This document shows, one piece after another, positions 54,438 to 63,187 of a stretch of DNA of 64,000 bases. A program made the translations under genes and the position numbers. The number at the start of each line of letters is the position of its first letter. The first letter of the stretch is position 1. The DNA comes from Sinorhizobium numidicum (GTDB taxonomy: Bacteria; Pseudomonadota; Alphaproteobacteria; Rhizobiales; Rhizobiaceae). The notes below the pieces were generated by a model, which made no database searches, was not told where the DNA came from, and saw only the letters and a program-made list of their open reading frames with translations. The DNA lies in assembly GCF_029892045.1 (NCBI RefSeq), contig NZ_CP120368.1, positions 2,354,001-2,418,000 on the forward strand, given 5' to 3'.

Positions 54438-55565
54438 TCACCGCACGATTGTCAGCCGCTCGGCCGCGCGGGTGATGCCGGTGTAAAGCCAGCGTTCGCG
54501 CGTGTCGCGGAAGGCCCAGCTCTCGTCGAAGAGGACGACGTTGTTCCATTGCGAGCCCTGCGCCTTGTGTACCGTCAGCGCATAGCCATAGTCGAACTCG
54601 TCGTAGCGCTTGCGGGTGGACCAGGGGATTTCGCCCTCGACATCCTCGAAGGCCGCCTTCAACAGCTTGATCTTCGCCGCACCGCGATCCATGTCGTCGT
54701 CTTCCGGACGGATCATCAGGTTGATCCCCGGCTTCACCGTTTCTTTCGACGAGCTCATCACCTGCCAGAGCGAGCCGTTCAGGAGCCCCTTGGCAGGATC
54801 GTTGCGCAGGCAGACGAGCTTGTCGCCGGACTGCGGATATTCGCTGCTAAAACCTTTCAGCTCGCGCAGACGCTGGTTGTAGCGCCGCCGCGTCCGGTTG
54901 GTGCCGACGAGCACCTGATCGGCTTCCAGAACCAGCGGCTGCGTCACCTCGTTCTTGGAAATGACCTGCGCCGTGCCGTAGTCGCCCTGCATGATTTCCT
55001 TGCCCTCGCGCACATGCATGGCGAGCTGGATGATCGGGTTGTCCCGTGCCTGGCGATGGATATCGGTCAGGAGATAGTCCGGCTCCTGATTGGTAAAATA
55101 GCCGCCACCAGAAACCGGCGGCAATTGGCCGGGGTCGCCGAGCACGAGGATCGGCGTGCCGAAGCTCATCAGGTCCTTGCCGAGCGCCTCGTCCACCATC
55201 GAGCATTCGTCGACGATGATTAGCGCCGCCTTGGCGACCGGGCTCTGGCGATTGATCGAAAACATCGGCGCGATCGAGGTCTTGCCGGTTTGCTCGTCGG
55301 AAACCTCCTCCTCGCCGCGCGGCCGATAGATCAAGGAATGGATCGTCTTGGCGTTGCTGGCTCCTTTGGAGCGCAGCACCTGCGCCGCCTTGCCGGTGAA
55401 GGCGGCAAAGAGCACCTCGCCGTCCACATGCTCGGCGAAATGCCGGGCAAGCGTCGTCTTGCCCGTTCCGGCGTAGCCGAACAGGCGGAAGAGCGGCGAT
55501 CGGCCTTCCTTCAACCAGCGTGATACGGCCCTCAGGGCCTCGTCCTGTTGCGGAGCGAATTGCAT
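54438..55565 (-). CDS. RecD-like ATP-dependent DNA helicase (superfamily 1B)
   Basis: A 375-residue helicase of the AAA/RecD type. Walker A is GYAGTGKTTLA, motif II IIVDECSMVD, motif III VLGDPGQLPP and motif VI GYALTVHKAQGSQW followed by LYTGITRAAERL. There is no N-terminal extension as in RecD2. It probably acts in DNA repair or replication restart. It stands alone, without recBC-type partners. Confidence 0.92.
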   Translation of the reverse strand: MQFAPQQDEALRAVSRWLKEGRSPLFRLFGYAGTGKTTLARHFAEHVDGEVLFAAFTGKAAQVLRSKGASNAKTIHSLIYRPRGEEEVSDEQTGKTSIAPMFSINRQSPVAKAALIIVDECSMVDEALGKDLMSFGTPILVLGDPGQLPPVSGGGYFTNQEPDYLLTDIHRQARDNPIIQLAMHVREGKEIMQGDYGTAQVISKNEVTQPLVLEADQVLVGTNRTRRRYNQRLRELKGFSSEYPQSGDKLVCLRNDPAKGLLNGSLWQVMSSSKETVKPGINLMIRPEDDDMDRGAAKIKLLKAAFEDVEGEIPWSTRKRYDEFDYGYALTVHKAQGSQWNNVVLFDESWAFRDTRERWLYTGITRAAERLTIVR

Positions 55566-55898
55566 GACCCGCAGTGTCAGGATTCGGGCGCGCCGCGCAA
55601 GTCCGGATTTCCTTGTTCAAGCAACACTCCCGGGATACATGGCCCAAAGCCCATTTTTGTTCCGAGCGACAGCGGTTGCGCAAAATCTTCTACCGCTCCG
55701 AGGCCATCAATCGGTCTCAAGCGCTGTGTCTTGAGGTCCATTCTCTCGGCGAAGCAGCTCGATCATTTTTTTGCACTGCACCTTGAACCGGCACGGCCAG
55801 TGCTGGTAACCAGACTGTGGCTGCATACAGTGTGCACGCGCGCCGATGCTGCCATGCCTTCCTTGCCGGAAAATGCCTCCGGAGAATGCCCCGGGAGA

Positions 55899-56993
55899 AT
55901 GTCCTTGAAACCGGAACAGCCCGCAACGCCGACGCCGCTGGAGCATGCCGGTTTGGGGCGCCTGTCGCCGGTGTGGCAATGGTGCCTGCTCGCCGCCCTC
56001 TCCGTGGTTTTCGCCGCCGTCCTGGAAGCGGCGGGAATTCCTGCGGGCCTGCTGATGGGGCCGATGCTCGCCGGCGCGGTGATTGGCATGAACGGCGGCA
56101 CCATCCGGCTGCCGCGGCAATTGGTCTTCTGCGTGCAGTTCGTCCTGGCGATGATGATCGCGGCGTCGATGAGCCCGGCCCTGCTCGTGACGTTTTCCGG
56201 AAACTGGCCGCTTTTCCTCGCCGTCATTCTCTCCGTCATCGGCGTCAGCACACTTAGCGGCTGGATCATCACCCGGATGCGTATCCTGCCCGGCACCACC
56301 GCGATCTGGGGCTCCTCGGCCGGCGCCGCCTCCACCATGCTCTTGATGGCCGATGCCTACGGCGCCGATGCGCGGCTCGTCGCCTTCATGCAATATCTGC
56401 GCGTCGTCTTCGTCGCCAGCGCCGCGACGATGATCGCTCATCTCTGGGTAAGCGGCGCAGAGGCCGAGACCCCGACCCGCTGGTTTGCGCCGATCGCCGG
56501 CCTTCCCTTCCTGGCGACGCTCGCGGTCGGCATCCTCGGTGGCTTCCTCGGCAAGGTGCTGCGCGTGCCCGCCGGCGCCTTCCTCGTACCCTTTGCCATC
56601 GGCTCGGCGCTCAATATCACCGGCGCGCTGACGATCGAACTGCCGCAATGGCTACTGGCGCTTTCCTTCGCCATGCTTGGCTGGAATATCGGCCTCGGCT
56701 TTACACGAACGATCCTGACGCATGCGCGCCGCGCGCTGGTGCCGACGGTGATCTCAATTCTCGTGCTGATGTCCTTTTCCGGGCTCCTGGCGCTGCTCCT
56801 GATCAAGGCGGCCGGCATCGATCCGCTGACAGCCTATCTCGCCACCAGCCCCGGCGGCCTCGACTCGATCGCCGTCATCGCCGCCTCCAGCAATGTCGAC
56901 CTCTCCTTCGTCATGGCGCTGCAGACCGCCCGGCTGCTGATCATTACCCTGATCGGCCCGGCGCTCGCCCGTTTCGTCGCCGACCGAGTTTAA
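55899..56993 (+). CDS. AbrB family (duplicated) membrane protein
   Basis: A 364-residue multi-pass protein with about ten hydrophobic segments in two related halves: GIPAGLLMGPMLAGAVIGM in the first and GGFLGKVLRVPAGAFLVPFAIG in the second. Annotated in databases as membrane AbrB duplication (COG3180), a putative ammonia monooxygenase-like or transporter protein; despite the name it is not the DNA-binding AbrB. Start uncertain: in-frame Met codons at 55854 and 55899; the latter has CGGGAG close by. Confidence 0.83.
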   Translation: MSLKPEQPATPTPLEHAGLGRLSPVWQWCLLAALSVVFAAVLEAAGIPAGLLMGPMLAGAVIGMNGGTIRLPRQLVFCVQFVLAMMIAASMSPALLVTFSGNWPLFLAVILSVIGVSTLSGWIITRMRILPGTTAIWGSSAGAASTMLLMADAYGADARLVAFMQYLRVVFVASAATMIAHLWVSGAEAETPTRWFAPIAGLPFLATLAVGILGGFLGKVLRVPAGAFLVPFAIGSALNITGALTIELPQWLLALSFAMLGWNIGLGFTRTILTHARRALVPTVISILVLMSFSGLLALLLIKAAGIDPLTAYLATSPGGLDSIAVIAASSNVDLSFVMALQTARLLIITLIGPALARFVADRV

Positions 56994-57303
56994 GGCCATT
57001 CCACCCTAACCCTGGAAGATCGGCGTTCCCGCGGCGCGTCCGCCCGTGAATGAACTGCGCAGCACACAAACGATCGAAGAATCCTACAGCGCCGTGCGTC
57101 TTTTCAGACGCACAAAGTTCGCTGTAGCACTTTGAATTGCTGCATGTTTTTATCCTTAAATCCGGCTGCGATTTAAGGAAACATGCAGTAAGCGAAGTCG
57201 GCGCCCTCGTTCCTGCCGCAACCAGCACGAGCGGGGCGGGGAATAAATCCTCCCCCTCCCGTGTCTCATCCGAAGACGCTGAAATCCTGAGGAGGAATGT
57301 CCC
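56994..57303. other. Intergenic region with RIME1-like repeat
   Basis: About 310 bp. The RIME1-like repeat at 57084-57188 occupies a third of it. The rest shows nothing apart from GGAGGAATG as the next ribosome binding site. Confidence 0.5.
57084..57188 (+). repeat. RIME1-like double-palindrome repeat
   Basis: A full copy; CTACAGCGCCGTGCGTC/GACGCAC and TGCATGTTTTTATCCTTAAA with TTTAAGGAAACATGCA. Confidence 0.9.
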
Positions 57304-57678
57304 ATGAGAATGCTTCCATTAGCCATTGCCGTCTCCTTTGCCGCAACGGCCACGGCGTTCGCCGCGCCGCCGGTCAAGACCGTCGAGAGCGAAAAAGGCC
57401 CCGTTCTCGCCGCCGCGAACGGCATGACGCTTTACACCTACAGGGACGACCAGAAGGGCGTTTCCAGCTGCTATGATGCCTGCGCAAAGAACTGGCCGCC
57501 CTTCATGGTCGAAGGCAATGCTACCGCCGAAGGCGCCTATTCGATCGTCGAGCGAAAGGACGGCAGCAAACAATGGGCAAAGGACGGCATGCCGCTTTAT
57601 TTCTGGGTGAAGGACAAGAAGATGGGCGACATTACCGGTGACGGTGTGAAGGGCGAATGGGATGTCGCACGGCCGTAA
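57304..57678 (+). CDS. Secreted-repeat family protein (COG4315-type)
   Basis: A 124-residue exported protein with a Sec signal peptide (MLPLAIAVSFAATATAFAA). Two copies of the 'secreted repeat of unknown function' are visible: LAAANGMTLYTYRDDQKGVS-CYDACAKNWPPF and QWAKDGMPLYFWVKDKKMGD. GGAGGAAT precedes the ATG. It overlaps the following sigma factor gene, so the three genes form one operon. Confidence 0.88.
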   Translation: MRMLPLAIAVSFAATATAFAAPPVKTVESEKGPVLAAANGMTLYTYRDDQKGVSSCYDACAKNWPPFMVEGNATAEGAYSIVERKDGSKQWAKDGMPLYFWVKDKKMGDITGDGVKGEWDVARP

Positions 57679-58216
57679 CGGTCCGGACATGAGCGCGGGG
57701 GCTGAGGCGCCCGCGCCCGATGCTTTTGAAGAAGACGTCCTGGCCCTGGTGCCGGCGCTGCGGCGCTACTCGCGCAGCCTCGTGCGCTCCGATCCCGACG
57801 GCGAGGATCTGCTGCAGGATTGCGTCGAGAAGGTGCTGGCGCGCCGCGCGCAATGGCGCGGAGTGAACCTGCGCGCCTGGGCCTTCACCATCATGATCAA
57901 TCTCTATCGCAACCGCCACCGCCACAGCGCGCAGCACCCTGAAGTGGAGTTCGACGATGCACTCGGTCTCGTTGCCGAGGAAGCGGACACGGACCCGTTG
58001 GAGCGGCTGCGCCTCGAGCGAGCGCTTGCAAGGCTTTCGGCCGACAATCGCGCTGTGCTGATGCTCGTGGTGATCGAGGGCTACCGCTATCAGGACGTGG
58101 CCGAGATGATGGCGATCCCGATCGGCACGGTGATGTCGCGCCTGTCGCGGGCGCGTCGCCAGCTTGCCGAAGCGATGAAGGATGACAATGTAATCGCGTT
58201 GCGGAGACCGAAATGA
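57662..58216 (+). CDS. ECF RNA polymerase sigma factor
   Basis: A 184-residue sigma factor if started at 57662, or 175 if at 57689 (MSAGAEAP). Region 2 includes LVRSDPDGEDLLQDCVEKVL and RAWAFTIMINLYRN. Region 4 has LSADNRAVLMLVVIEGYRYQ and IPIGTVMSRLSRARRQL. The upstream start overlaps the secreted-repeat gene by 17 bp, and its ATGA stop overlaps the anti-sigma gene. A typical stress-responsive sigma/anti-sigma pair. Confidence 0.9.
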   Translation: MSHGRNGPDMSAGAEAPAPDAFEEDVLALVPALRRYSRSLVRSDPDGEDLLQDCVEKVLARRAQWRGVNLRAWAFTIMINLYRNRHRHSAQHPEVEFDDALGLVAEEADTDPLERLRLERALARLSADNRAVLMLVVIEGYRYQDVAEMMAIPIGTVMSRLSRARRQLAEAMKDDNVIALRRPK

Positions 58217-59022
58217 CGGATGAATTCAACACCGTCTCCGAAGATGAGCTCCACGCCTATGTCGATGGCCATCTGAGCCAGCCGGAACGGGGGCGCATCG
58301 AAGCCTGGCTGGAGAGGCATCCGGCCCGGGCGGAGGAGGTGCGTCAGTGGCAGGCGCAGACGGCGGCGCTGAAGCAGCACTTTGCGCCCTATGCCCGCAG
58401 CGACGAGGGCGATCGCTCGCTGATTTCGGCACGCCGGGCGACGGTCGCAGGCGCCGCGCCCTCCTCCCTCATGCTTCGCCGTATTGTCGCCGGCCTTCTG
58501 ATCTTTGCTGCAGGCGCTCTTGCCGGCTTCTACGGGCCGCGCCTCGTCGCGCCGGAACCTGCCGTCGTGGCAGACGGCGCCAGCGACTCCCTGCCCCGCC
58601 AGGCGCAATCGGCCTTCCTCGTCTACGCAAGCGAGGTGCGCCACCCGGTCGAAGTCGGCGCCGACCAGCAGGCGCATCTGGCAACCTGGCTCGGCAAGCG
58701 GCTCGACTATGCATTTAAGATCCCCGATCTCTCCCGGCTCGGCTTCTCGCTCGTCGGCGGCAGGCTGGTGCCGGTCAGCGGCAAGGCCGGCGCCATGCTG
58801 ATGTATCAGGACGAGAGCGGCCAGCGCCTGACCGTGCTCCTCGGCCGCAACCCGGGAAACCGCGAGACGAGCTTCCGCGTCGACAGTCGTAGCGGCATCG
58901 AGACCTTCTACTGGATCGATGAGGAACTCGGCTATGCCGTCACCGGCGAGGTGCCGCGTGACCTGCTGCAGAAGATCGCCAACGAATGCTACCGCCAATT
59001 CGAGGGGCCGACAGCCTCGTAG
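58213..59022 (+). CDS. Transmembrane anti-sigma factor
   Basis: A 269-residue protein. The N-terminal anti-sigma domain starts DELHAYVDGHLSQPERGRIE (no zinc-binding HxxxCxxC), followed by one membrane helix (MLRRIVAGLLIFAAGALAGF) and a periplasmic domain of about 170 residues. ATGA overlap with the sigma factor shows coupled translation. It would hold the sigma factor inactive until an envelope signal. The secreted-repeat protein upstream may be a target or sensor. Confidence 0.9.
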   Translation: MTDEFNTVSEDELHAYVDGHLSQPERGRIEAWLERHPARAEEVRQWQAQTAALKQHFAPYARSDEGDRSLISARRATVAGAAPSSLMLRRIVAGLLIFAAGALAGFYGPRLVAPEPAVVADGASDSLPRQAQSAFLVYASEVRHPVEVGADQQAHLATWLGKRLDYAFKIPDLSRLGFSLVGGRLVPVSGKAGAMLMYQDESGQRLTVLLGRNPGNRETSFRVDSRSGIETFYWIDEELGYAVTGEVPRDLLQKIANECYRQFEGPTAS

Positions 59023-59044
59023 GCGTGTGCCACCGTCCCCTCCC

Positions 59045-59434
59045 TCACCGCATCGGATCGTTCTCGATGACGATCGGCTTGCCGTGGGGCGTGGCCTCCG
59101 CTGCGCGCTGCCAGCTTTGGGTGAGCGCTTCGAGCGCCGGCCCGGAGGTGATGGAAAGCTCCGTCACCAGGCGGCTGAGTGCCGCCAGCCAGCAGTCGTA
59201 ATAGTCGCTGCCGTCCGCCTTGCGGCCGGGCTTGTAGAGTTCGGCCGAAAGCGCTTCGGCCCATTCGCTCCAGGAAAACACGCCCTGCTCATGGAGCCGG
59301 ACCGTCATCGCGAAGGCGGCCGCCTGCCAGGGTTCGGCAAAGACGGGATCGCGTTCCGGCGATTTCGGCAGGTCGGCCGACGCGACAAGCGGCGATCTCG
59401 TCTTAGACGCGCTCAAGATAGCTCTCCCAGGCAT
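59045..59434 (-). CDS. Nitrile hydratase accessory protein
   Basis: A 129-residue protein of the NHase activator (P14K/beta-like) family. Contains DPVFAEPWQAAAFAMTVRLHE and FSWSEWAEALSAEL, the same motifs as the N-terminal part of NHase beta. These small proteins deliver cobalt to the alpha subunit. It overlaps the end of the beta subunit gene by 32 bp, so it is the third gene of the operon. Confidence 0.87.
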   Translation of the reverse strand: MPGRAILSASKTRSPLVASADLPKSPERDPVFAEPWQAAAFAMTVRLHEQGVFSWSEWAEALSAELYKPGRKADGSDYYDCWLAALSRLVTELSITSGPALEALTQSWQRAAEATPHGKPIVIENDPMR

Positions 59435-60062
59435 CGATCGAGACGGTCAGTGTCGGATCCGCACTCTCGCCCCAGATCTCGCTGGCGCTAAACACCACCG
59501 TATAGAGCCATTGCGGATTCTCGCCCTCACCGTGAGCGTTATCGTCCGGAAAGACGAAGCTGCCCTGCACCGCTTCCACCACGCCCACCTTGGCGCGCGC
59601 ATAGCGCGGCAGGCGCGTATGGGTTTCCGGATGGAAATTCCTGGTGCGGACGGTTTCGCCGGCGACAAAACGCGGCGGCGCGTCGACCGCCCGGTCGCAA
59701 GGCCCGCCTCTTGCAAGCGCGCCCGCCACCATATCGGCCTTGAGCACGCGCTTCGGCTCACGCCCTTTTTCGAGCATCTGGCCGCCGTCGAGCTCGGCTT
59801 GCGTCACGAAGCCGTGCCGCTTCAGAAGCTTTTCCAGCGCCCGGATCCAGATCTCATAGTAGCTTGCCGCAAGATAGGTCGCCGGCGGCAGGGTTTCGCG
59901 CGCATGCCGGCTCTCGTCGATCGTCCAGGCACCGAAGGCGCCGCAAGAGAGCGTGATACCGAGCGCCCGCTTCTCCCATTCGGCGTGGAAACAGGGCTCG
60001 TCCTTTTCCGGCGCGACCGGCCCAAGGCCGTGCTGGCCGCCGAGATCATGCGGCCCGTTCAT
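59403..60062 (-). CDS. nthB: Nitrile hydratase subunit beta
   Basis: A 219-residue beta subunit. It starts [16 protein letters not shown], with [19 protein letters not shown] and the C-terminal SH3-like barrel ([20 protein letters not shown], then [13 protein letters not shown]). It pairs with the alpha subunit to hydrate nitriles to amides. The ATG overlaps the alpha subunit stop by 4 bp, so translation is coupled. Confidence 0.95.
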   Translation of the reverse strand: MNGPHDLGGQHGLGPVAPEKDEPCFHAEWEKRALGITLSCGAFGAWTIDESRHARETLPPATYLAASYYEIWIRALEKLLKRHGFVTQAELDGGQMLEKGREPKRVLKADMVAGALARGGPCDRAVDAPPRFVAGETVRTRNFHPETHTRLPRYARAKVGVVEAVQGSFVFPDDNAHGEGENPQWLYTVVFSASEIWGESADPTLTVSIDAWESYLERV

Positions 60063-60703
60063 CGTGCGCCCACCGGCGAGAGAGCAAGCCCGGTGCCGAT
60101 CATCGCGTCGCGGGTAACGAGATTGGCAAGAGCGTTCTCGTCGAAACCGTCCGTGCCTTCAGGCCGCTCCGGCACGACGAGATAGCGCAGCTCCGCCGTT
60201 GAATCCCACACGCGGATCTTCTTCTCGGCCGGCAGCTCGAGCCCGAACTCGGCAAGCACGCCGCGCGGATCGATGACGGCGCGCGAGCGGTAAGCCGGCG
60301 CCTTGTACCAGACCGGCGGCAGGCCGAGCACCGCCCAGGGATAGCAGGAGCACAGCGTGCAGACGATGAGGTTATGCGTATCGGGCGTGTTGAACACCGC
60401 TCGCATGTGCTCGCCCTGCCGCCCGGTGAAGCCGAGGCTTGCGATCGCCGCGGTCGCGTCGCGCTTCAGCCAGTCGGCGAACTCCGGATCGCTCCAGGCC
60501 TTGGCAACGACGCGCGCGCCGTTCCTTGGGCCCACCTTCGTCTCGTAGGTCTCGACGATCGCGTCGATCGCCGCCGGATCGATCAGCCCCTTTTCCGTCA
60601 GCACCGTCTCCAGCGCCTTCACTCGCGCTTCCATATCGGTGAAGTGGTTGTCGTGATGGTGATGATCGTGACCTTCGCCATGGCCATGATGATGCTCTGA
60701 CAT
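60059..60703 (-). CDS. nthA: Cobalt-type nitrile hydratase subunit alpha
   Basis: A 214-residue catalytic subunit. The metal-binding motif CTLCSC (115-120) followed by [10 protein letters not shown] is the cobalt-type signature (Thr in place of Ser in iron types); two of the cysteines are expected to be oxidised. The N-terminus (residues 4-20) is exceptionally histidine-rich: [17 protein letters not shown], a natural metal-binding tag that could buffer cobalt. The gene leads an alpha-beta-accessory operon. No amidase is adjacent. Confidence 0.96.
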   Translation of the reverse strand: MSEHHHGHGEGHDHHHHDNHFTDMEARVKALETVLTEKGLIDPAAIDAIVETYETKVGPRNGARVVAKAWSDPEFADWLKRDATAAIASLGFTGRQGEHMRAVFNTPDTHNLIVCTLCSCYPWAVLGLPPVWYKAPAYRSRAVIDPRGVLAEFGLELPAEKKIRVWDSTAELRYLVVPERPEGTDGFDENALANLVTRDAMIGTGLALSPVGAR

Positions 60704-60746
60704 TCCGTGGCTCCTCTGCCGGAAAGGCGACCATTCTTAAGCACTA

Positions 60747-60849
60747 CTGCATGTATCCTTAAATCGTAGCCGATTTAAGGATAAAAACATGCAGCAATTC
60801 AAAGTGCTACAGCGACCTTTGTGCGTCTGAAAAGACGCACGGCGCTGTA
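60747..60849 (-). repeat. RIME1-like double-palindrome repeat
   Basis: A full copy in reverse orientation (CTGCATGTATCCTTAAATCG, with the return arm CGATTTAAGG, ATAAAAACATGCAG; then CTACAGCG ending CGCTGTA). It lies between the nitrile hydratase operon and the lysE gene. Confidence 0.9.
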
Positions 60850-60885
60850 AAGCGCTATTGCGTCTTTTCGACCATGCCGCGCCGC

Positions 60886-61479
60886 TTACTTGAGCATCGG
60901 CCAGAGGCTGACGACGAGCAGCACCGCCATGGTGATGTTGAACCATTTGAGCCGTGAAGGCTCTGAGAGCCACAGCCTGAGAGCCGAGCCGAAGCCCGCC
61001 CAGGTGGAGACGCTCGGCAGGTTGACGAGCGCGAAGACAAGACCGACGACAAGGACACTCAGCAGATAGCTGTCGCTGCTCGTGTAGGTGGCCATGGCCG
61101 AAACCGCCATCACCCAAGCTTTCGGGTTGACCCATTGGAATGCAGCCGCCTGCAGAAACGTCATCGGCGCAGCGCTCGCTCTGCCTTCGGCGAGCGAGCG
61201 CGAGGTGCCGATCTTCCAGGCGATCCAGACGAGATAGGCACCGCCGGCAAATTTCAGCGTCGTGTAGATGAGCGGCACGGAGTGAAGCAGCGCGCCGAGC
61301 CCGAGACCGACGGCAATGAGAAGAACGAAGAAACCGCCGCCGATGCCGAGCATGTGCGGGATGGTGCGCACGAAGCCGAAATTCACGCCGGAGGCGAAAA
61401 GCATCATATTATTCGGCCCCGGCGTGATTGAGGTCGTGAAGGCAAACAGGAACAGCGCCGAAAGCGTATCCAGTTGCAT
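60886..61479 (-). CDS. LysE family translocator
   Basis: A 197-residue amino-acid exporter. It starts MQLDTLSALFLFAFTTSITP, with the signature TSITPGPNNMMLFASG and the central FQWVNPKAWVMAVSAM. About six membrane helices. CGGAGGAAT is the ribosome binding site; longer in-frame starts pass through repeat DNA. It is the second LysE protein in the window and clearly a different subfamily from that at 52491. Confidence 0.9.
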   Translation of the reverse strand: MQLDTLSALFLFAFTTSITPGPNNMMLFASGVNFGFVRTIPHMLGIGGGFFVLLIAVGLGLGALLHSVPLIYTTLKFAGGAYLVWIAWKIGTSRSLAEGRASAAPMTFLQAAAFQWVNPKAWVMAVSAMATYTSSDSYLLSVLVVGLVFALVNLPSVSTWAGFGSALRLWLSEPSRLKWFNITMAVLLVVSLWPMLK

Positions 61480-61540
61480 GGATTCCTCCGAAAGCCGCGC
61501 CGCCGGATGCGGAGCGCGATAAGTTTCTTTTTGTCCTATG

Positions 61541-61580
61541 CTACAGCGACCTTTGTGCGTCTGAAAAGACACACGGTGTG
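61541..61580 (-). repeat. RIME1-like hairpin 1 alone
   Basis: CTACAGCGACCTTTGTGCGTC...GACACACGGTGT. Hairpin 2 is absent. Confidence 0.75.
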
Positions 61581-61682
61581 GCAGGACAGATAGGTCAACG
61601 TAGCTGACCCATATCCGATGACCAGCCAATTCTTGTCATGGTGACAAAACGAGTTTGGCAGCGGGCGCCTCGGCGGGATCTA

Positions 61683-61786
61683 CTGCATGTTTCCTTAAAT
61701 CGTAGCCGATTTAAGGATAAAAACATGCAGCAATTCAAGGCGCTACAGCGTCCTTTGCGCGTCTGATAAGACGCGCGGCGCTGTAG
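61683..61786 (-). repeat. RIME1-like double-palindrome repeat
   Basis: A full copy in reverse orientation, CTGCATGTTTCCTTAAATCG ... GCGCGTC/GACGCGC ... CGCTGTAG. Confidence 0.9.
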
Positions 61787-61808
61787 GTCACCGTAACAAT
61801 GTGAATTG

Positions 61809-61846
61809 CTGCATGGTTTCCTCAAAATCGGTTCCGAACCATGCAG
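61809..61846. repeat. Truncated RIME1-like hairpin 2
   Basis: CTGCATGGTTTCCTCAAAAT joined to CGGTTCCGAACCATGCAG; the return TTTAAGG arm is lost. Confidence 0.7.
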
Positions 61847-62038
61847 TAGACCCGCAGCTCCCAGAAGACGAACATGGCCAATATTCGCGAGGGCTTTCCC
61901 GAGGCGCATTCCGGACGGCGACCTGGAGAACGGCAGCAGCGTACTTGAGGTATGTCGACCAGTCATTCACGACGCAGACGCGCCGTGGCTGGATTCCTGT
62001 GACGAGCACAGGAATGAGGGTGATGGGGCGGCACCCCA

Positions 62039-62139
62039 CTGCATGGTTTTTTAAATCGGAACCGATTGGGACAAAACCATGCCGCAAGTCAAAGTGCTAC
62101 AGCGACTTTATGCGTCTGAAAAGACTCACTGCGGTGTAG
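62039..62139 (-). repeat. RIME1-like double-palindrome repeat
   Basis: A diverged full copy in reverse orientation (CTGCATGGTTTTTTAAATCG ... CGATTGGGACAAAACCATGC; ATGCGTC/GACTCAC; ends GGTGTAG). It abuts the stop codon of the Lys-rich small protein gene. Confidence 0.83.
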
Positions 62140-62367
62140 TCATTTGCGCTTTCGGGCAGCCTTCTTCTTTTCCGGCGCAGCCTCGGCGTTTGCCGCCTCG
62201 GCAGCTTCCTTTTCCAGCCTCAACTGTTTGAGACGTGCGGTCTTTTTCAAGCGCGCGGCCGCCTCCTGTTCGATGATCGCGCGCGACGCCAGCGTCGCCT
62301 GGTCGGCGCGATCAGTCGGATTCTTCTTTTCAGGCTTGAACAGGCGATTGCCTCCAGTATCCCGCAT
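62140..62367 (-). CDS. Small Lys/Ala-rich hypothetical protein
   Basis: A 75-residue, very basic, probably helical protein (KTARLKQLRLEKEAAEAANA, ending KKKAARKRK). GAAAGGAGAA precedes the ATG, a good ribosome binding site. It resembles short transcription-regulator-like hypothetical proteins common in rhizobia. The charge suggests nucleic acid binding; this is inference. The stop codon directly abuts a RIME1-like repeat. Confidence 0.7.
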   Translation of the reverse strand: MRDTGGNRLFKPEKKNPTDRADQATLASRAIIEQEAAARLKKTARLKQLRLEKEAAEAANAEAAPEKKKAARKRK

Positions 62368-62420
62368 GCCGAGTTCTCCTTTCCTGCAGCGCGCGCCAGT
62401 TAGGAGCGCGAAAAACCCTA

Positions 62421-62522
62421 CTGCATGGTTCCTAAAATCGGAACTGATCTAAGGATGAATCATACAGCAATTCAAAGCGTTACGGCGACTTTTGTGCGTC
62501 TTGGAGGACGCACGGCGTTGTA
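62421..62522 (-). repeat. RIME1-like double-palindrome repeat
   Basis: A diverged full copy in reverse orientation (CTGCATGGTTCCTAAAATCG ... GATCTAAGGATGAATCAT; GTGCGTC/GACGCAC; ends GCGTTGTA). Confidence 0.82.
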
Positions 62523-62542
62523 ACCATCGGCCGAAGCGCAAA

Positions 62543-62570
62543 ATAAAAAAGGCCGGGCGAACCCGACCTT
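62543..62570 (-). terminator. Rho-independent terminator for the cold-shock gene
   Basis: On the minus strand, GGTCGGG-TTCG-CCCGGCC is followed by TTTTTTATTT. A stable tetraloop hairpin with a T-run, 90 bp behind the csp stop codon. Confidence 0.85.
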
Positions 62571-62660
62571 CCTCATCACCTCAACCTGCCAGTGCCAGTA
62601 CATCCGTGGTCAAAGGCTGGGAGATGACAATCTCGTTGCATACGAGCTTGAGCATTACGC

Positions 62661-62870
62661 TCAGAGCGCGCGCAGGTTTTCCGCGGACGTCTTGCCCGAG
62701 CGGCGGTCCTGGGTGACCTCGTAGCTTACCTTCTGGCCGTCCTTGAGTGTGGACAGGCCGGCGCGCTCAACCGCCGAGATATGGACGAACACGTCATTCG
62801 TGCCGTCGTCCGGCTGGATAAAGCCGAAGCCCTTGGTGCTATTGAACCATTTTACCGTTCCAGAAGCCAC
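62661..62870 (-). CDS. Cold-shock protein (CspA family)
   Basis: A 69-residue OB-fold protein with RNP1 KGFGFIQ and RNP2 VFVHISAVE motifs. It binds single-stranded RNA and DNA and acts as an RNA chaperone. The start codon is GTG (encoding the Met before ASGTVKWFN), with AAAGGA 6-7 bases upstream. The long AT-richer upstream region could form a temperature-responsive leader. A terminator follows at 62543. Confidence 0.95.
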   Translation of the reverse strand: MASGTVKWFNSTKGFGFIQPDDGTNDVFVHISAVERAGLSTLKDGQKVSYEVTQDRRSGKTSAENLRAL

Positions 62871-63187
62871 ACTGATATCCTTTCAATCGCTCATGGAAAA
62901 ACAACACCGCGTTTCCACGATGTATTACAACCGATTTTGTCAGGATTTTCGTGACGATGCGCCGAAGCGCAGAAACAAATATCGTCGATCAATATCGATA
63001 AACCCCTATTTAGTCCAGGATTGTGGTTCTTACAAGGCATCATCTATTTTTCTTTTTCCCCTTGGGTATCTGACGAGGCGATCGGAGGAACTCACGCGCA
63101 GCAGAGGTCCGCCCTCTTCCGCGCAATGGACATTTTGCGAGGAAATTTTAAATCTTTGAATATCGATCAACCGCAGGACCAATCCCA
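62871..63187. other. Divergent intergenic region, about 320 bp
   Basis: Lower GC than average, without a supported gene. It probably contains the leader and promoter of the cold-shock gene on one side and the promoter of the aldo/keto reductase on the other. Confidence 0.5.

Larger units (their letters stand above)
61480..62139. other. Repeat-dense intergenic region, about 660 bp
   Basis: No gene is supported. It carries a RIME1-like hairpin 1 alone (61541-61580), a full copy (61683-61786), a truncated hairpin 2 (61809-61846), another repeat (GGATTCCTGTGACGAGCACA near 61992) and a full copy (62039-62139). It is a sink for palindromic elements. Confidence 0.7.
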
